A stretch of 64,000 bases of DNA from RFPW01 sp040401595 (GTDB lineage Bacteria; Pseudomonadota; Gammaproteobacteria; Burkholderiales; Burkholderiaceae_E): assembly GCA_040401595.1 (NCBI GenBank), contig JBBAOE010000014.1, positions 37,967 through 101,966 of the forward strand. Reading direction: 5' to 3'. Positions 42,963 to 51,536 of the stretch are shown here, piece after piece (position 1 is the first letter of the stretch; each line of letters starts with the position of its first letter). Under the pieces are notes generated by a model. It ran no database searches and was not told the DNA's origin. It worked only from the letters and a program-made list of their open reading frames with translations. Position numbers and translations under genes: made by a program.

Positions 42963-44329
42963 TGCTGACCCTCGCCGAAAATAGCTTGCTGACGCAGACC
43001 GGTTCTGACGCGCCGATGGGCCAGTATTTCCGGCAATTCATGCAGCCCATCGCCCTGTCGCGCGAGCTTCCGGAACCGGACTGCGCGCCCATTCGGCTGA
43101 CGATTCTTGGCGAGTCGCTGCTCGCCTTTCGGGACTCTCTCGGACGCGTCGGCCTGGTTGAGCCGACCTGTCCGCATCGCGGCGCCGATCTTTTCTATGG
43201 CCGTAACGAAGCGTGCGGTCTCCGGTGCATCTACCACGGGTGGAAGTTCGACATCCACGGCAAGGCGGTGGATCTGCCCAACGTACCGCCAGGATCGGCC
43301 TACCACGAGACGATGCGAATCCGAGCCTATCCAACCGTAGAATTTGGCGACATGGTGTGGGCCTATCTGGGTCCGGCGCTGCAGGGCGAACGGTCCATGC
43401 CGGCGGTCCCCCAACTCGAGTTCGGCCTCCTGCCGGACAGTCATCGCTACGTCACCAAACGTCTGCAGCAGTGTAACTGGGCGCAGTCGATCGAGGGCGC
43501 ACTGGACACGGCTCATTTCTCGTTCCTGCACATGCCCGCGCCGAGCGTCGCGAGCAATGAAAATCCGGATGCGCCCGCCGATGCGCGCCGGTTGCGCTGG
43601 ATCCGCGAGGATCCGATGCCACGATTTTCCATCATCGAGCACGATGTCGGCTTTGTGGTTGGTGCCGCCCGTCATGCTGATGCGAATGATCTGTACTGGA
43701 GGATCACCCAGTTCATGCTTCCCGCGCACAGCAGTACGCCGTCGACCCTGCCCGGTGAGAATCACTTCGGCTACACCTGGGTGCCGATCGACAATGAATC
43801 CTGCTGGATCTACACCTATGCCTGGAATCCGGTCCGTCCGATCACCTTGCAGGAACGCGAAAAGCTTGAGCAGGGACACGGCGTGGTGGGGGAAGTCGGC
43901 CCCGACTTCCGACCCATCCGCAATCGTGCCAACCACTATCTTCTGGATCGACGCGAACAGCGTCATCATTCGTTCACCGGGGTACGTGGACTCGCCGAGC
44001 AGGATGCGATGGTTCAGGACAGTCAGGGTCTGATCGCCGACCGAACCCGCGAACACCTCACCGCCACTGATGCCGCGATCGTGCGTTTCAGGCGGGCGGT
44101 AATGGTTGGCGCGCGCTCGCTTCAGGCTGGCCAAGCACCTGCAGCTGCGGATAAGCCGGAAGCCTACCGATTGCGTTCGGGCAGCTGGGTGGCGGCCGAC
44201 GGCGTGCCGTTCGAGGCGGTCATGCAGGAGCGCTTTGGTGATCCAGTTGGAAAGGCACCCGCGACCGGTAACCGGTTCGCTACACAAACTTCAGTCCCCT
44301 CGCCCACGGTACAGGGCCCATCCGAATGA
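42962..44329 (+). CDS. Rieske non-heme iron ring-hydroxylating oxygenase
   Basis: A 455-residue oxygenase alpha subunit of the phthalate-4,5-dioxygenase / vanillate-demethylase-like group. The Rieske cluster is held by C70-x-H72 and C89-x-x-H92 (CPHRGAD and CIYHGW); the mononuclear iron site is D182, H185 and H190 in ALDTAHFSFLH. It would hydroxylate or demethylate an aromatic or alicyclic acid with electrons from a reductase, but no reductase gene occurs in the window. The ATG at 42962 overlaps the preceding stop by one base. A C-terminal stretch after residue 400 is variable. Confidence 0.88.
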   Translation: MLTLAENSLLTQTGSDAPMGQYFRQFMQPIALSRELPEPDCAPIRLTILGESLLAFRDSLGRVGLVEPTCPHRGADLFYGRNEACGLRCIYHGWKFDIHGKAVDLPNVPPGSAYHETMRIRAYPTVEFGDMVWAYLGPALQGERSMPAVPQLEFGLLPDSHRYVTKRLQQCNWAQSIEGALDTAHFSFLHMPAPSVASNENPDAPADARRLRWIREDPMPRFSIIEHDVGFVVGAARHADANDLYWRITQFMLPAHSSTPSTLPGENHFGYTWVPIDNESCWIYTYAWNPVRPITLQEREKLEQGHGVVGEVGPDFRPIRNRANHYLLDRREQRHHSFTGVRGLAEQDAMVQDSQGLIADRTREHLTATDAAIVRFRRAVMVGARSLQAGQAPAAADKPEAYRLRSGSWVAADGVPFEAVMQERFGDPVGKAPATGNRFATQTSVPSPTVQGPSE

Positions 44330-44357
44330 AGCACTTCAACGACAGAGAGAAAGCGCA

Positions 44358-44388
44358 GTGACGAATGCAGTAACAAACTCAGTAACAA
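44358..44388 (+). repeat. 12-bp tandem repeat cut by a scaffold gap
   Basis: GTGACGAATGCA, GTAACAAACTCA and the first seven bases of a third unit (GTAACAA) run directly into the N stretch. Read from the GTG at 44358, after the purine-rich GAGAGAAAG, they encode V-T-N-A / V-T-N-S / V-T. The array may continue in the gap and could form the 5' end of the next receptor gene. Confidence 0.7.
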
Positions 44389-44488
44389 NNNNNNNNNNNN
44401 NNNNNNNNNNNNNNNNNNNNNNNNNNNNNNNNNNNNNNNNNNNNNNNNNNNNNNNNNNNNNNNNNNNNNNNNNNNNNNNNNNNNNNNN
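44389..44488. other. assembly gap of 100 N
   Basis: Exactly 100 undetermined bases. It separates the Rieske oxygenase gene from the body of a Bug receptor gene and hides that gene's true start. The sequence to its right (44489-44606) is low-complexity with repeated CTTGGG/CTCTGG-like words. Confidence 0.99.
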
Positions 44489-44606
44489 CTACCCCACTGG
44501 CGCAGGGCTTGGGTTCAACTCTGGTCTCCAACTTGGGCGCAATCCCCGTCTTCATCCCAGACCCGCACCCCGTCTGGGGCTTGGCTCTGGTCTGGTCCGG
44601 GCCACC

Positions 44607-45638
44607 TTGAATCGCATCGCAGCGTTGGTCACCCGAATCGCAGCGTCCCTGAACGCATCCGGTGTGGGTCTGCAGGGACCAGGCCGCACTCTACCGATTG
44701 CCCTCGTCGCACTTGCGCTCGCACCGAACCCCGCCACCGCGCAAACCTACCCCGAGAAGTCCGTCCGCGTCATCGTCCCCTACGCGCCTGGGGGTACGAC
44801 CGATGTCACCGCACGTCTGGTCGCCAAGTCGCTGAGCGAACGCCTGGGGTACACCTTTGTGGTCGAAAACAAACCCGGTGCGGGGGGGGCTATCGGTCAC
44901 GACACCGTTGCGAAGGCTGCAAACGACGGCTACACGCTTCTCTTCAGCGCAGCGGGCCCCCTGGTGGTCACCCCCCACACGCACGCGTCGCTGCCCTACG
45001 ATCCCAAAGGTTTTGAGCCCGTCAAATTGGTTGCAACGGCGCCACTCCTGCTCGTCGTCAATCCAAAGCTCAAAGCGAACTCGGTGCAGGAACTGGTCGC
45101 CGAGGCCAAGGCATCCGGCAAACTGACGTATGGATCGTTTGGCAACGGCAGCGCTGCCCATCTTGCAGGCGAACTCTTCAAGACGAGCGCAAACGTCGAT
45201 ATTGTCCATGTGCCTTACAAGGGCAGCGCGCCCGCGCTGTCGGATCTCGTGGGCGGACAAATCGACCTGATGTTCGACGTGCTCGGATCCGCAATTCCGC
45301 TGGTCAAATCAGGCAAATTGCGCGCACTCGCCGTGACCGCGCCAGCGCGAACCTCGGTCGCTCCTGAAGTTCCAACGATGGCCGAGGCTGGCATTCGGGA
45401 GTTTGAAGCAGGCACCTGGTTCGGACTTCTGGCGCCCACAGGGACCAACAAGTTGATCATTGCGACGCTTTCCCGAACGATGGATGCCGTGCTCGCCCAG
45501 CCAGATGTGCGCGAGGCGCTGCAGGCTCAGGGTTCCGTGGTGGCCGGTGGATCCCCGGAGGACTTCCGAAAATTCTTCAACATTGAATACGAGCGCTGGG
45601 GCAAGGTTGTCCGCAATGCGCGCATCAAAGCCGAATAA
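44607..45638 (+). CDS. Bug/TctC-family periplasmic solute receptor (start uncertain)
   Basis: From a TTG at 44607 the protein has 343 residues: a long, moderately basic leader with hydrophobic core TLPIALVALALA and cleavage after ATA, then the receptor body. PYAPGGTTD, ENKPGAGGAIG and VPYKGSAPALSDL identify it. The start is a guess: a GTG at 44664 would give a shorter signal peptide, and the true start may be before the gap at 44358. It lies between the Rieske oxygenase and the DapA-like gene and shares their direction. Confidence 0.8.
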   Translation: MNRIAALVTRIAASLNASGVGLQGPGRTLPIALVALALAPNPATAQTYPEKSVRVIVPYAPGGTTDVTARLVAKSLSERLGYTFVVENKPGAGGAIGHDTVAKAANDGYTLLFSAAGPLVVTPHTHASLPYDPKGFEPVKLVATAPLLLVVNPKLKANSVQELVAEAKASGKLTYGSFGNGSAAHLAGELFKTSANVDIVHVPYKGSAPALSDLVGGQIDLMFDVLGSAIPLVKSGKLRALAVTAPARTSVAPEVPTMAEAGIREFEAGTWFGLLAPTGTNKLIIATLSRTMDAVLAQPDVREALQAQGSVVAGGSPEDFRKFFNIEYERWGKVVRNARIKAE

Positions 45639-45689
45639 TCACTCTTCAGAATCCTCCTTCACGATCTGCCTTCAACATCGAGTTCGCAT

Positions 45690-46652
45690 ATGAAAATCCA
45701 CGGTCTGTCACCCGCAACCCTGACTCCTTTTAACGAAGCATTCGAGATCGACTATGCCGCGCTGACCGAGCATATTCAGCGCACGAGCGGGGCGACTGGA
45801 CTCTACGGAATCACGGTCAACGGTCATGCCGGGGAGGTGCTGACCCTGACCTCGGACGAACGTCAGCAGGTGATTGCCACCGCACGCGCTGCGCTTCCGG
45901 CACCGCTCAAACTTATTGCCGGAATCGAATGCCATGCCACGGACGGTCTGGTGCGCGAGGGACTGCGCGCCAAGGAGGCTGGCGCCGACCTCCTTCTCGT
46001 GATTCCACCATTTGACATCCGGACCTGGCGTCACCTCTCGCATGACGCAGACTCGGTCTACAAGATATTTGAGCGCCTGGACCGCGAAGTGGGTCTGCCC
46101 ATGATCGTATTCAGTTACCCGGAAGCCTCCGGGAGCGCTTATTCGATAGAAGCCTTACGACGCATCGTCACGCTCGAACAGGTGGTGGCAATCAAGTGTT
46201 CTGCGGGGACGCCCGCTAAATATGCCGAACTGCACGACGCGCTGCACGACAAGACCACCCTGCTCGTTGCGGTCGATACGCCATCAATGCTCGGCATGCT
46301 GATGCACCATGCGCCCGGCGCGCTGGTGGGGATCGCCGTGGTCGGCACTCAGCACTGGTCTGATCTTGTTCATCATGCGACGGTGGGTGATGCCAACAAG
46401 GCGAAGCAGATCCACAATTCGTTCGCGGTGCCGCTGATGCGTTCCATTTTTGAGTATCACACCCACCGCACACCCACTTGCCCGTTTGGCGCCACCAAAG
46501 AGGCGCTGGTTCAACTGGGACAGTTCTCGTCTTCCGTGGTGCGTGCCCCAGGGGTCAGGGTCAATGACGCCAAGCGCGCCGAGATCCGCGCGTCACTCAT
46601 CGAAGCCGGATTACTCAGCGCCAACGCGGCGCCCCTGATTGCGTCCGCCTGA
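45690..46652 (+). CDS. DapA-family (dihydrodipicolinate-synthase-like) aldolase
   Basis: A 320-residue class I aldolase/lyase. The Schiff-base lysine is K169 in VVAIKCSAG and the catalytic tyrosine Y143 in FSYPEASGSAYS. The substrate loop (NGHAGEVLTL, 44-53) differs from the GTTGE of true DapA, and the C-terminus is extended, so a catabolic keto-acid aldolase or hydratase-aldolase is likelier than lysine synthesis. Relatives act on hydroxybenzylidene-pyruvates or keto-deoxy sugar acids. It is placed between two Bug receptor genes. Confidence 0.83.
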   Translation: MKIHGLSPATLTPFNEAFEIDYAALTEHIQRTSGATGLYGITVNGHAGEVLTLTSDERQQVIATARAALPAPLKLIAGIECHATDGLVREGLRAKEAGADLLLVIPPFDIRTWRHLSHDADSVYKIFERLDREVGLPMIVFSYPEASGSAYSIEALRRIVTLEQVVAIKCSAGTPAKYAELHDALHDKTTLLVAVDTPSMLGMLMHHAPGALVGIAVVGTQHWSDLVHHATVGDANKAKQIHNSFAVPLMRSIFEYHTHRTPTCPFGATKEALVQLGQFSSSVVRAPGVRVNDAKRAEIRASLIEAGLLSANAAPLIASA

Positions 46653-46665
46653 ACCTTTCCTGCCT

Positions 46666-47688
46666 ATGAGTGCCATTTCGATGCAATCTGCCCAATCTCC
46701 TCTACGCCCGGCGCGACGGTTAGGACTCGGTCTAGCCTTGAGTCTCATGTTCAGTGTCGGGCTGGGTTCGGTCGGACAGGTGAGCGCCCAAACCTGGCCA
46801 ACCCGTCCGATCAAGCTGGTCGTCCCCTACGCTCCCGGGGGTCCAGTTGATGTCTGCGCCCGGATCCTGGCCGAACGGCTGACGGACGTTCTCGGACAAA
46901 GCGTCGTGGTCGAGAACAAGGCAGGCGGCAATGCGGTGATCGGCACCATGGCCGTCATCAACTCGGCCGCTGATGGCTACACATTTCTGGTGGCTGCCCC
47001 GGCGCACACCGGCAACATGACGCTGCTCAAGAAGCCCCCCTACGACGCCGTCAAGGACTTCACGGCGGTGTCGCTGGTGATGCTGCAACCCATGTTCGTC
47101 GTCGTTCACCCGTCCGTCCCTGCGAACAGCATCGGTGAGTTGATCACGCTACTGAAGAGTAATCCCGATAAATATAACTACGGAACCTCGGGTACGGCGG
47201 GTCCACAGCATCTGATGGGCGAGATGTTCAAATCAGCCACCGGTACCAAAGTGACCCATGTCCCCTACAAGGGGGCGGCGCCCGCCTCAACTGCGCTGCT
47301 GGCGGGTGAGATGCAAATCTCGTTCTCCACGCCAACCAACACCTTTCCCTACGTCAAGGCTGGAAAGCTGCGGGCGCTCGCCGTCAGTACTCCCAAGCGC
47401 TCCATCTTCGCGCCAGAATTACCGACGCTTGCCGAGCAAGGGTTGACTGGATTTGAATTCTCCTCCTGGACCGCAGTCCTGGCGCCCGCTGGAACCCCTC
47501 GAGAGACGGTCCAGAAAATGTATGAGGCGCTGCAGAAGGTCACTGCGGCTGCCGACATCCGGGAAAAGTTCTTTCTCCAAGGGATGGAAGTGGTCGGGAG
47601 TTCACCGGAACAGACCGCCGAGTTCATCCGGCAGGATGTCACCCGGTCCGCCAAGATCATTCGCGAAAATAACATTACGGCGGACTGA
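46666..47688 (+). CDS. Bug/TctC-family periplasmic solute receptor
   Basis: A 340-residue receptor with a signal peptide (basic RPARRLG, hydrophobic LGLALSLMFSVGLG, cleavage after VSA). PYAPGGPVD, ENKAGGNAVIGT and VPYKGAAPAS are the characteristic segments; the N in KAGGNAVIG replaces the common second glycine. Start candidates are ATG 46666 and ATG 46681; the frame also opens at 46639 inside the aldolase gene. It is the second receptor of this run and only 13 bases downstream of the aldolase. Confidence 0.87.
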   Translation: MSAISMQSAQSPLRPARRLGLGLALSLMFSVGLGSVGQVSAQTWPTRPIKLVVPYAPGGPVDVCARILAERLTDVLGQSVVVENKAGGNAVIGTMAVINSAADGYTFLVAAPAHTGNMTLLKKPPYDAVKDFTAVSLVMLQPMFVVVHPSVPANSIGELITLLKSNPDKYNYGTSGTAGPQHLMGEMFKSATGTKVTHVPYKGAAPASTALLAGEMQISFSTPTNTFPYVKAGKLRALAVSTPKRSIFAPELPTLAEQGLTGFEFSSWTAVLAPAGTPRETVQKMYEALQKVTAAADIREKFFLQGMEVVGSSPEQTAEFIRQDVTRSAKIIRENNITAD

Positions 47689-47732
47689 ACCGGACCCATT
47701 CGGAACGTTCGGGAATCGAGAAATCAGAGCAC

Positions 47733-49265
47733 ATGGCAGACGCCCACACCGCAGCCTTGGCTGAAGGGGCATCGCATCGGACTGACCCCGATTCAACAGA
47801 GCCGGTCGACTATGACGTGATTGTGATCGGTGCCGGAGGTGCTGGGCTCGCCGCCGCCTGCGCTGCTGCCGAACAGGGTGCGCGGGTTCTGGTCCTGGAG
47901 AAACTCCCCGCGCTGCTGGGTACCACCTCGTACTCGGTAGGTTCATTTGCGGCTGCGGGAACGCGCATGCAATCTGCGGCCGGAATCGCGGACCGTGCAG
48001 CAGACTTCGCCCAGGACATGGCCCTTGCCACCCCACAAACGCCCGATACGGTGGCCTTGCGCGACATGCTGGCGCGTGAATCAGGACCCACGCTGGACTG
48101 GCTCGAACGCCTGGGTGTGGTCTTTGTCGGTCCCTATCCGGAACCACCCAACCGGGTACCCCGCATGCACAATGCCGTACCGGCCGGACACCGCTATCTG
48201 GCCGTTCTCGCCGCACAGGCCAGACGATTGGGGGTTGAAATGCGGTTTGGCACTTCGGTCTCGGACTTGTTAATCGTTCAGTCGCGCATCGCCGGCGTGC
48301 GAACAAAACGAGACCAGAACAACAGCACAAGCCCAGGGTCCAGCGAGCCCATGAGTGTCACCGCCCGCGCGGTGGTCCTGGCTGCCGGCGACTACAGCGC
48401 TTCGAAGGCCTGGCGATCTGCCCACCTGAGCCCCAATGCAGCGAGTGCCATCCCAATCAATCCCAACAGTACGGGTGATGGGCACCGTCTTGCGCTGCAG
48501 GCGGGCGCAGCGCTCAAGCGCCTGGATGGCGTCTTCGGGCCACAGTTGCGGTTTAGTGCTCCGAACCGAAGGTCCTGGATCTCCGCGCTACCCGATTGGC
48601 GTTGGATCTACCAGATCGGCGCGTTGATCCTGACCAAAGCCCCGCCCACTGTCTTGAGCTGGTTGGCCAAGCCCCTGCTCGTTGCCCATATGTCACCGGC
48701 TGAGCACCTGTTTGCAGCAGGTGCCGTCATCGTCGACAAGTCGGGCCATCTAGTCGGCACCGATCCGGGTCTCGCTGCCGAGTTGGCTCTGCGCCCGGGC
48801 GCCACAGGCTACGTCATTGGCGACGAATCAATTGCCCGGCGATTTTCAACATTTCCCAACTTCATTTCAACGGCCCCGGGGATTGCTTTTGCTTATTTTC
48901 AGGACTATGAGCGCGGGCGGCCCGATCTGGTCCACTGGGCAAACGATGCCGACACGCTGGCCGGGTCGCTTGGGCTGGAGGCGCAGCGTCTGCGGTCAGC
49001 CACCCGGCATCTATCGGGACGACTGTTCGCCCTCGGCCCCTGCAATGCCATGCTGACCGTCACCGAAGGAGGCGCCGCGATCGACCCCCAGTGTCGGGTA
49101 CTTGATACACTGGGCGCAGTCATTCCGGGTCTGTTTGCTGCCGGCGGCAATGGCCAAAGCGGCCTCATGCTGAAAGGCCATGGGCTCCATCTCGCCTGGG
49201 CCATGACGTCGGGGCGGGTGGCGGGTCTGTGCGCAGCCCGAAGCGAAACGGTGCGCCCGACCTGA
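47733..49265 (+). CDS. FAD-dependent oxidoreductase (fumarate reductase / ketosteroid dehydrogenase-like)
   Basis: A 510-residue flavoprotein. The dinucleotide motif GAGGAG is at 33-38 with VLVLEK following, and the C-terminal AGGNGQSGLMLKGHGLHLAWAM-like segment (about 470-490) closes the FAD site. The family includes fumarate reductase flavoproteins and delta-1 ketosteroid dehydrogenases that introduce or remove C=C bonds next to carbonyls. Residues 1-24 are a polar, unconserved extension. It sits before the CoA transferase, so dehydrogenation of an acid or ketone intermediate is likely. Confidence 0.83.
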   Translation: MADAHTAALAEGASHRTDPDSTEPVDYDVIVIGAGGAGLAAACAAAEQGARVLVLEKLPALLGTTSYSVGSFAAAGTRMQSAAGIADRAADFAQDMALATPQTPDTVALRDMLARESGPTLDWLERLGVVFVGPYPEPPNRVPRMHNAVPAGHRYLAVLAAQARRLGVEMRFGTSVSDLLIVQSRIAGVRTKRDQNNSTSPGSSEPMSVTARAVVLAAGDYSASKAWRSAHLSPNAASAIPINPNSTGDGHRLALQAGAALKRLDGVFGPQLRFSAPNRRSWISALPDWRWIYQIGALILTKAPPTVLSWLAKPLLVAHMSPAEHLFAAGAVIVDKSGHLVGTDPGLAAELALRPGATGYVIGDESIARRFSTFPNFISTAPGIAFAYFQDYERGRPDLVHWANDADTLAGSLGLEAQRLRSATRHLSGRLFALGPCNAMLTVTEGGAAIDPQCRVLDTLGAVIPGLFAAGGNGQSGLMLKGHGLHLAWAMTSGRVAGLCAARSETVRPT

Positions 49266-49291
49266 TCGTTTCCGCAACTGTCGAAAGCTCC

Positions 49292-50533
49292 ATGGATTTT
49301 AAAGACCTGCCAAGCGTCACCCCCAACGCCAGACCAAGCGGTCCGCTACAGGGCGTGCGTGTGGTCGATCTGTCCCGCCTGGTTGCGGGCAACATGCTGA
49401 CCCTGCAACTCGCCGATTTTGGTGCCGACGTCATCAAACTGGAATCGGCCGGAAGCGGTGACACCCTACGCGAATGGCGGGAGGCACATCCCGACTATCC
49501 CGAAGGCTTCGATGGCTGGTGGCGGGTCTATGGGCGCAACAAGCGCAGCCTCGCCCTGAATCTTCGAGACCCAGATGCGATGAAGTGGTTGCGCGAGCTC
49601 ATTGGTACCGCGCAGGTGCTGGTCGAGAGCTTTCGTCCGGGGACCCTGGAAGCGATGGGTCTTGGGCCCGAGCAACTCCATGCCAAGTACCCCAGGCTGA
49701 TCATCGTGCGCCTCTCGGGCTGGGGTCAAAGTGGTCCCTATCGGGAATTGGCTGGCTTCGGGAGCCTCATCGAAGGCTTCAGCGGCTTTGCCCATAAGCA
49801 TCGCGCGGCGAGCGGTGAGCCGCGTCTGCCCAACCTCGCGCTCGCCGATATGGTGACTGGCCTGACCGGGGCGCACGCCACTCTGGCAGCGTTGCGGGAA
49901 GTTGAAGTGCGGGGCGGCCAAGGCCAGGTCATTGATCTCTCGCTACTTGAGCCCATGCTCGCCATCATGGGACCCGATGTCACCAACTTCGCTGCCACGC
50001 ACGTGGCGGCCGAAACCGACCAGAAGATCTCATCGCCGCGAGGCACGTTTCGCTGTCGCGACGGACGCTGGGTCTCGATGTCCGGATCGACCGATTCCAT
50101 GGCGCGCCGGGTCTTTCAGGCGATCGACCAGGGGCCGCTTTTCGACGACCCCCGCTTCAATACCAATGCGGCCCGCCTGACCCATGATCGGGAACTCACC
50201 CAACTGATCGCCAACCATATCGCCCGACTGGACCAGGCCGACTGCCTGGCGCACTTTCGCGCTCATGGCGTCACGGTAGGTCCTGTCTACGATGCTGAGC
50301 AACTCCTGCAGGACCCTCATATCGTGGCTCGAGGAGCCTATATCCGGGTCGACAGTCAAGACGCGGGTGAGGCCACGCTCATGCATGGGATCACGCCCAA
50401 ACTCAAGGGCACGCCTGGGCAGATCCGCCGCCATGCGCCGCTTCGCGGCGAGCACAGCGTCGAACTCATGACCGAACTCGGCGCCAACGCCGAACAAATC
50501 GCCAACCTCAAGCAGCGCGGCGCACTCGAATGA
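49292..50533 (+). CDS. CaiB/BaiF-type CoA transferase
   Basis: A 413-residue family III CoA transferase moving CoA between carboxylic acids. The catalytic aspartate is D186 in LALADMVTG, and VVDLSRLVAGN and RNKRSLALNLRDP are family blocks. The ATG at 49292 gives the normal N-terminus; the open frame to 49229 would overlap the flavoprotein gene. Its last four bases overlap the CitE-like gene (ATGA). The pairing suggests that it makes the hydroxyacyl-CoA which the lyase then splits. Confidence 0.88.
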   Translation: MDFKDLPSVTPNARPSGPLQGVRVVDLSRLVAGNMLTLQLADFGADVIKLESAGSGDTLREWREAHPDYPEGFDGWWRVYGRNKRSLALNLRDPDAMKWLRELIGTAQVLVESFRPGTLEAMGLGPEQLHAKYPRLIIVRLSGWGQSGPYRELAGFGSLIEGFSGFAHKHRAASGEPRLPNLALADMVTGLTGAHATLAALREVEVRGGQGQVIDLSLLEPMLAIMGPDVTNFAATHVAAETDQKISSPRGTFRCRDGRWVSMSGSTDSMARRVFQAIDQGPLFDDPRFNTNAARLTHDRELTQLIANHIARLDQADCLAHFRAHGVTVGPVYDAEQLLQDPHIVARGAYIRVDSQDAGEATLMHGITPKLKGTPGQIRRHAPLRGEHSVELMTELGANAEQIANLKQRGALE

Positions 50534-51459
50534 ACCTGAAATCGCTGCGCTCGCTCCTCTTCATTCCGGCCACTTCCACCGCGCTGCTGCCAAAGGCCAC
50601 GCAGCGCGGCGCGGATGCCTTAATCGTGGATCTCGAAGATGCGATTCCGTTCGAGCAAAAGCCTCAGGCGCGTCCCCTGGCCGCGAACGCGATTCGAAGC
50701 CTGACTGAACGTGGAGCGACTGTTCTGCTGCGGCTCAACTCAGAACCAGAACTTTGGCGGCAGGACCTGGAGCAACAGCCACTGCACTTACTCGCTGGCG
50801 TCATGTTGCCCAAGGTCGAATCGTTCGATCAGATTGAAGCGCTGGCCGTCGTGCTGTCTGCATTGGCCCCCGGAGAAGCAACGCATTCTTCCCAGACGTC
50901 GCAAATGTCGCAAATGTCGCAAACGTCGAATGGTTCCAAGGCTTCACTAGATTCCCGCTCAAGCGTGCCGATCACGATTCAGATTGAAACCCCGCGAGGT
51001 GTACTGAACGCTGCAGCCATCTGCGCCCACCCCGACCTGGCGGCGGTCGGGTTCGGCGCTGAAGACTACAGCGCCGCACTCGCCGTCCCCCCCACACCCA
51101 GCGCACTGGCATGGCCGGCCCAGCAGGTCATCACCTGTGCCCACGCCTTTGGTCTGCCCTGCTGGGGATTGGCGGCCAGCATTGCCCAGATCGACGATCC
51201 AGCCACCTATGCGGTCTCGGTACGTGAGGCGCGTGCAATGGGTTTTACCGGGACCGTCTGTATTCATCCAAACCAGGTTCAACTGGCGAATCAGGGGTTT
51301 TCGCCCTCGGCCGCCGAGATCGCCTGGGCGCAACGGGTCGTTGAGGCCGATCGCAATGCCCGGGCTGAGGGGGTCGGAGCCATCTTGCTCGACGGAAGAA
51401 TGATCGACCGACCCATCGTGGAACGTGCGCGACGCTGGCTGGAACTACCCCGAACTTGA
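50530..51459 (+). CDS. HpcH/HpaI aldolase / CitE-like acyl-CoA lyase
   Basis: A 309-residue TIM-barrel lyase of the citrate lyase beta / malyl-CoA lyase family. RSLLFIPATS, VDLEDAIPFEQK and the metal-site region GFGAEDYSAAL are visible. It would cleave a malyl-, citramalyl- or similar CoA ester made by the preceding CoA transferase to acetyl-CoA plus an oxo acid. Residues 122-133 (SQTSQMSQMSQT) are an insertion made by four copies of a 9-bp repeat, which lies between conserved strands. Confidence 0.85.
   Translation: MNLKSLRSLLFIPATSTALLPKATQRGADALIVDLEDAIPFEQKPQARPLAANAIRSLTERGATVLLRLNSEPELWRQDLEQQPLHLLAGVMLPKVESFDQIEALAVVLSALAPGEATHSSQTSQMSQMSQTSNGSKASLDSRSSVPITIQIETPRGVLNAAAICAHPDLAAVGFGAEDYSAALAVPPTPSALAWPAQQVITCAHAFGLPCWGLAASIAQIDDPATYAVSVREARAMGFTGTVCIHPNQVQLANQGFSPSAAEIAWAQRVVEADRNARAEGVGAILLDGRMIDRPIVERARRWLELPRT
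50893..50928 (+). repeat. 9-bp in-frame tandem repeat in the CitE-like gene
   Basis: Four copies of CA(G/A)A(C/T)GTCG (50893-50901, 50902-50910, 50911-50919, 50920-50928) encode a Ser-Gln-Thr/Met tripeptide repeat. Copy-number change would keep the frame. Confidence 0.92.
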
Positions 51460-51536
51460 TTTCAGGCGCAGAACTGCGCACCATCAGGCGGTTGAACGCG
51501 ACTCCCACCAATCGTCACACCCTGAGGAACTTTCGG

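Noticed and set aside
42947..44287. 446-codon open frame on the minus strand opposite the Rieske oxygenase gene
   Set aside because: It is antisense to a gene with clear Rieske and iron-site motifs and shows no domain; long antisense frames are expected at this G+C content.
44106..45638. A single fused protein across the second N gap
   Set aside because: Its first part is the Rieske gene read in another frame and the gap length is arbitrary, so only the receptor body after the gap is supported.
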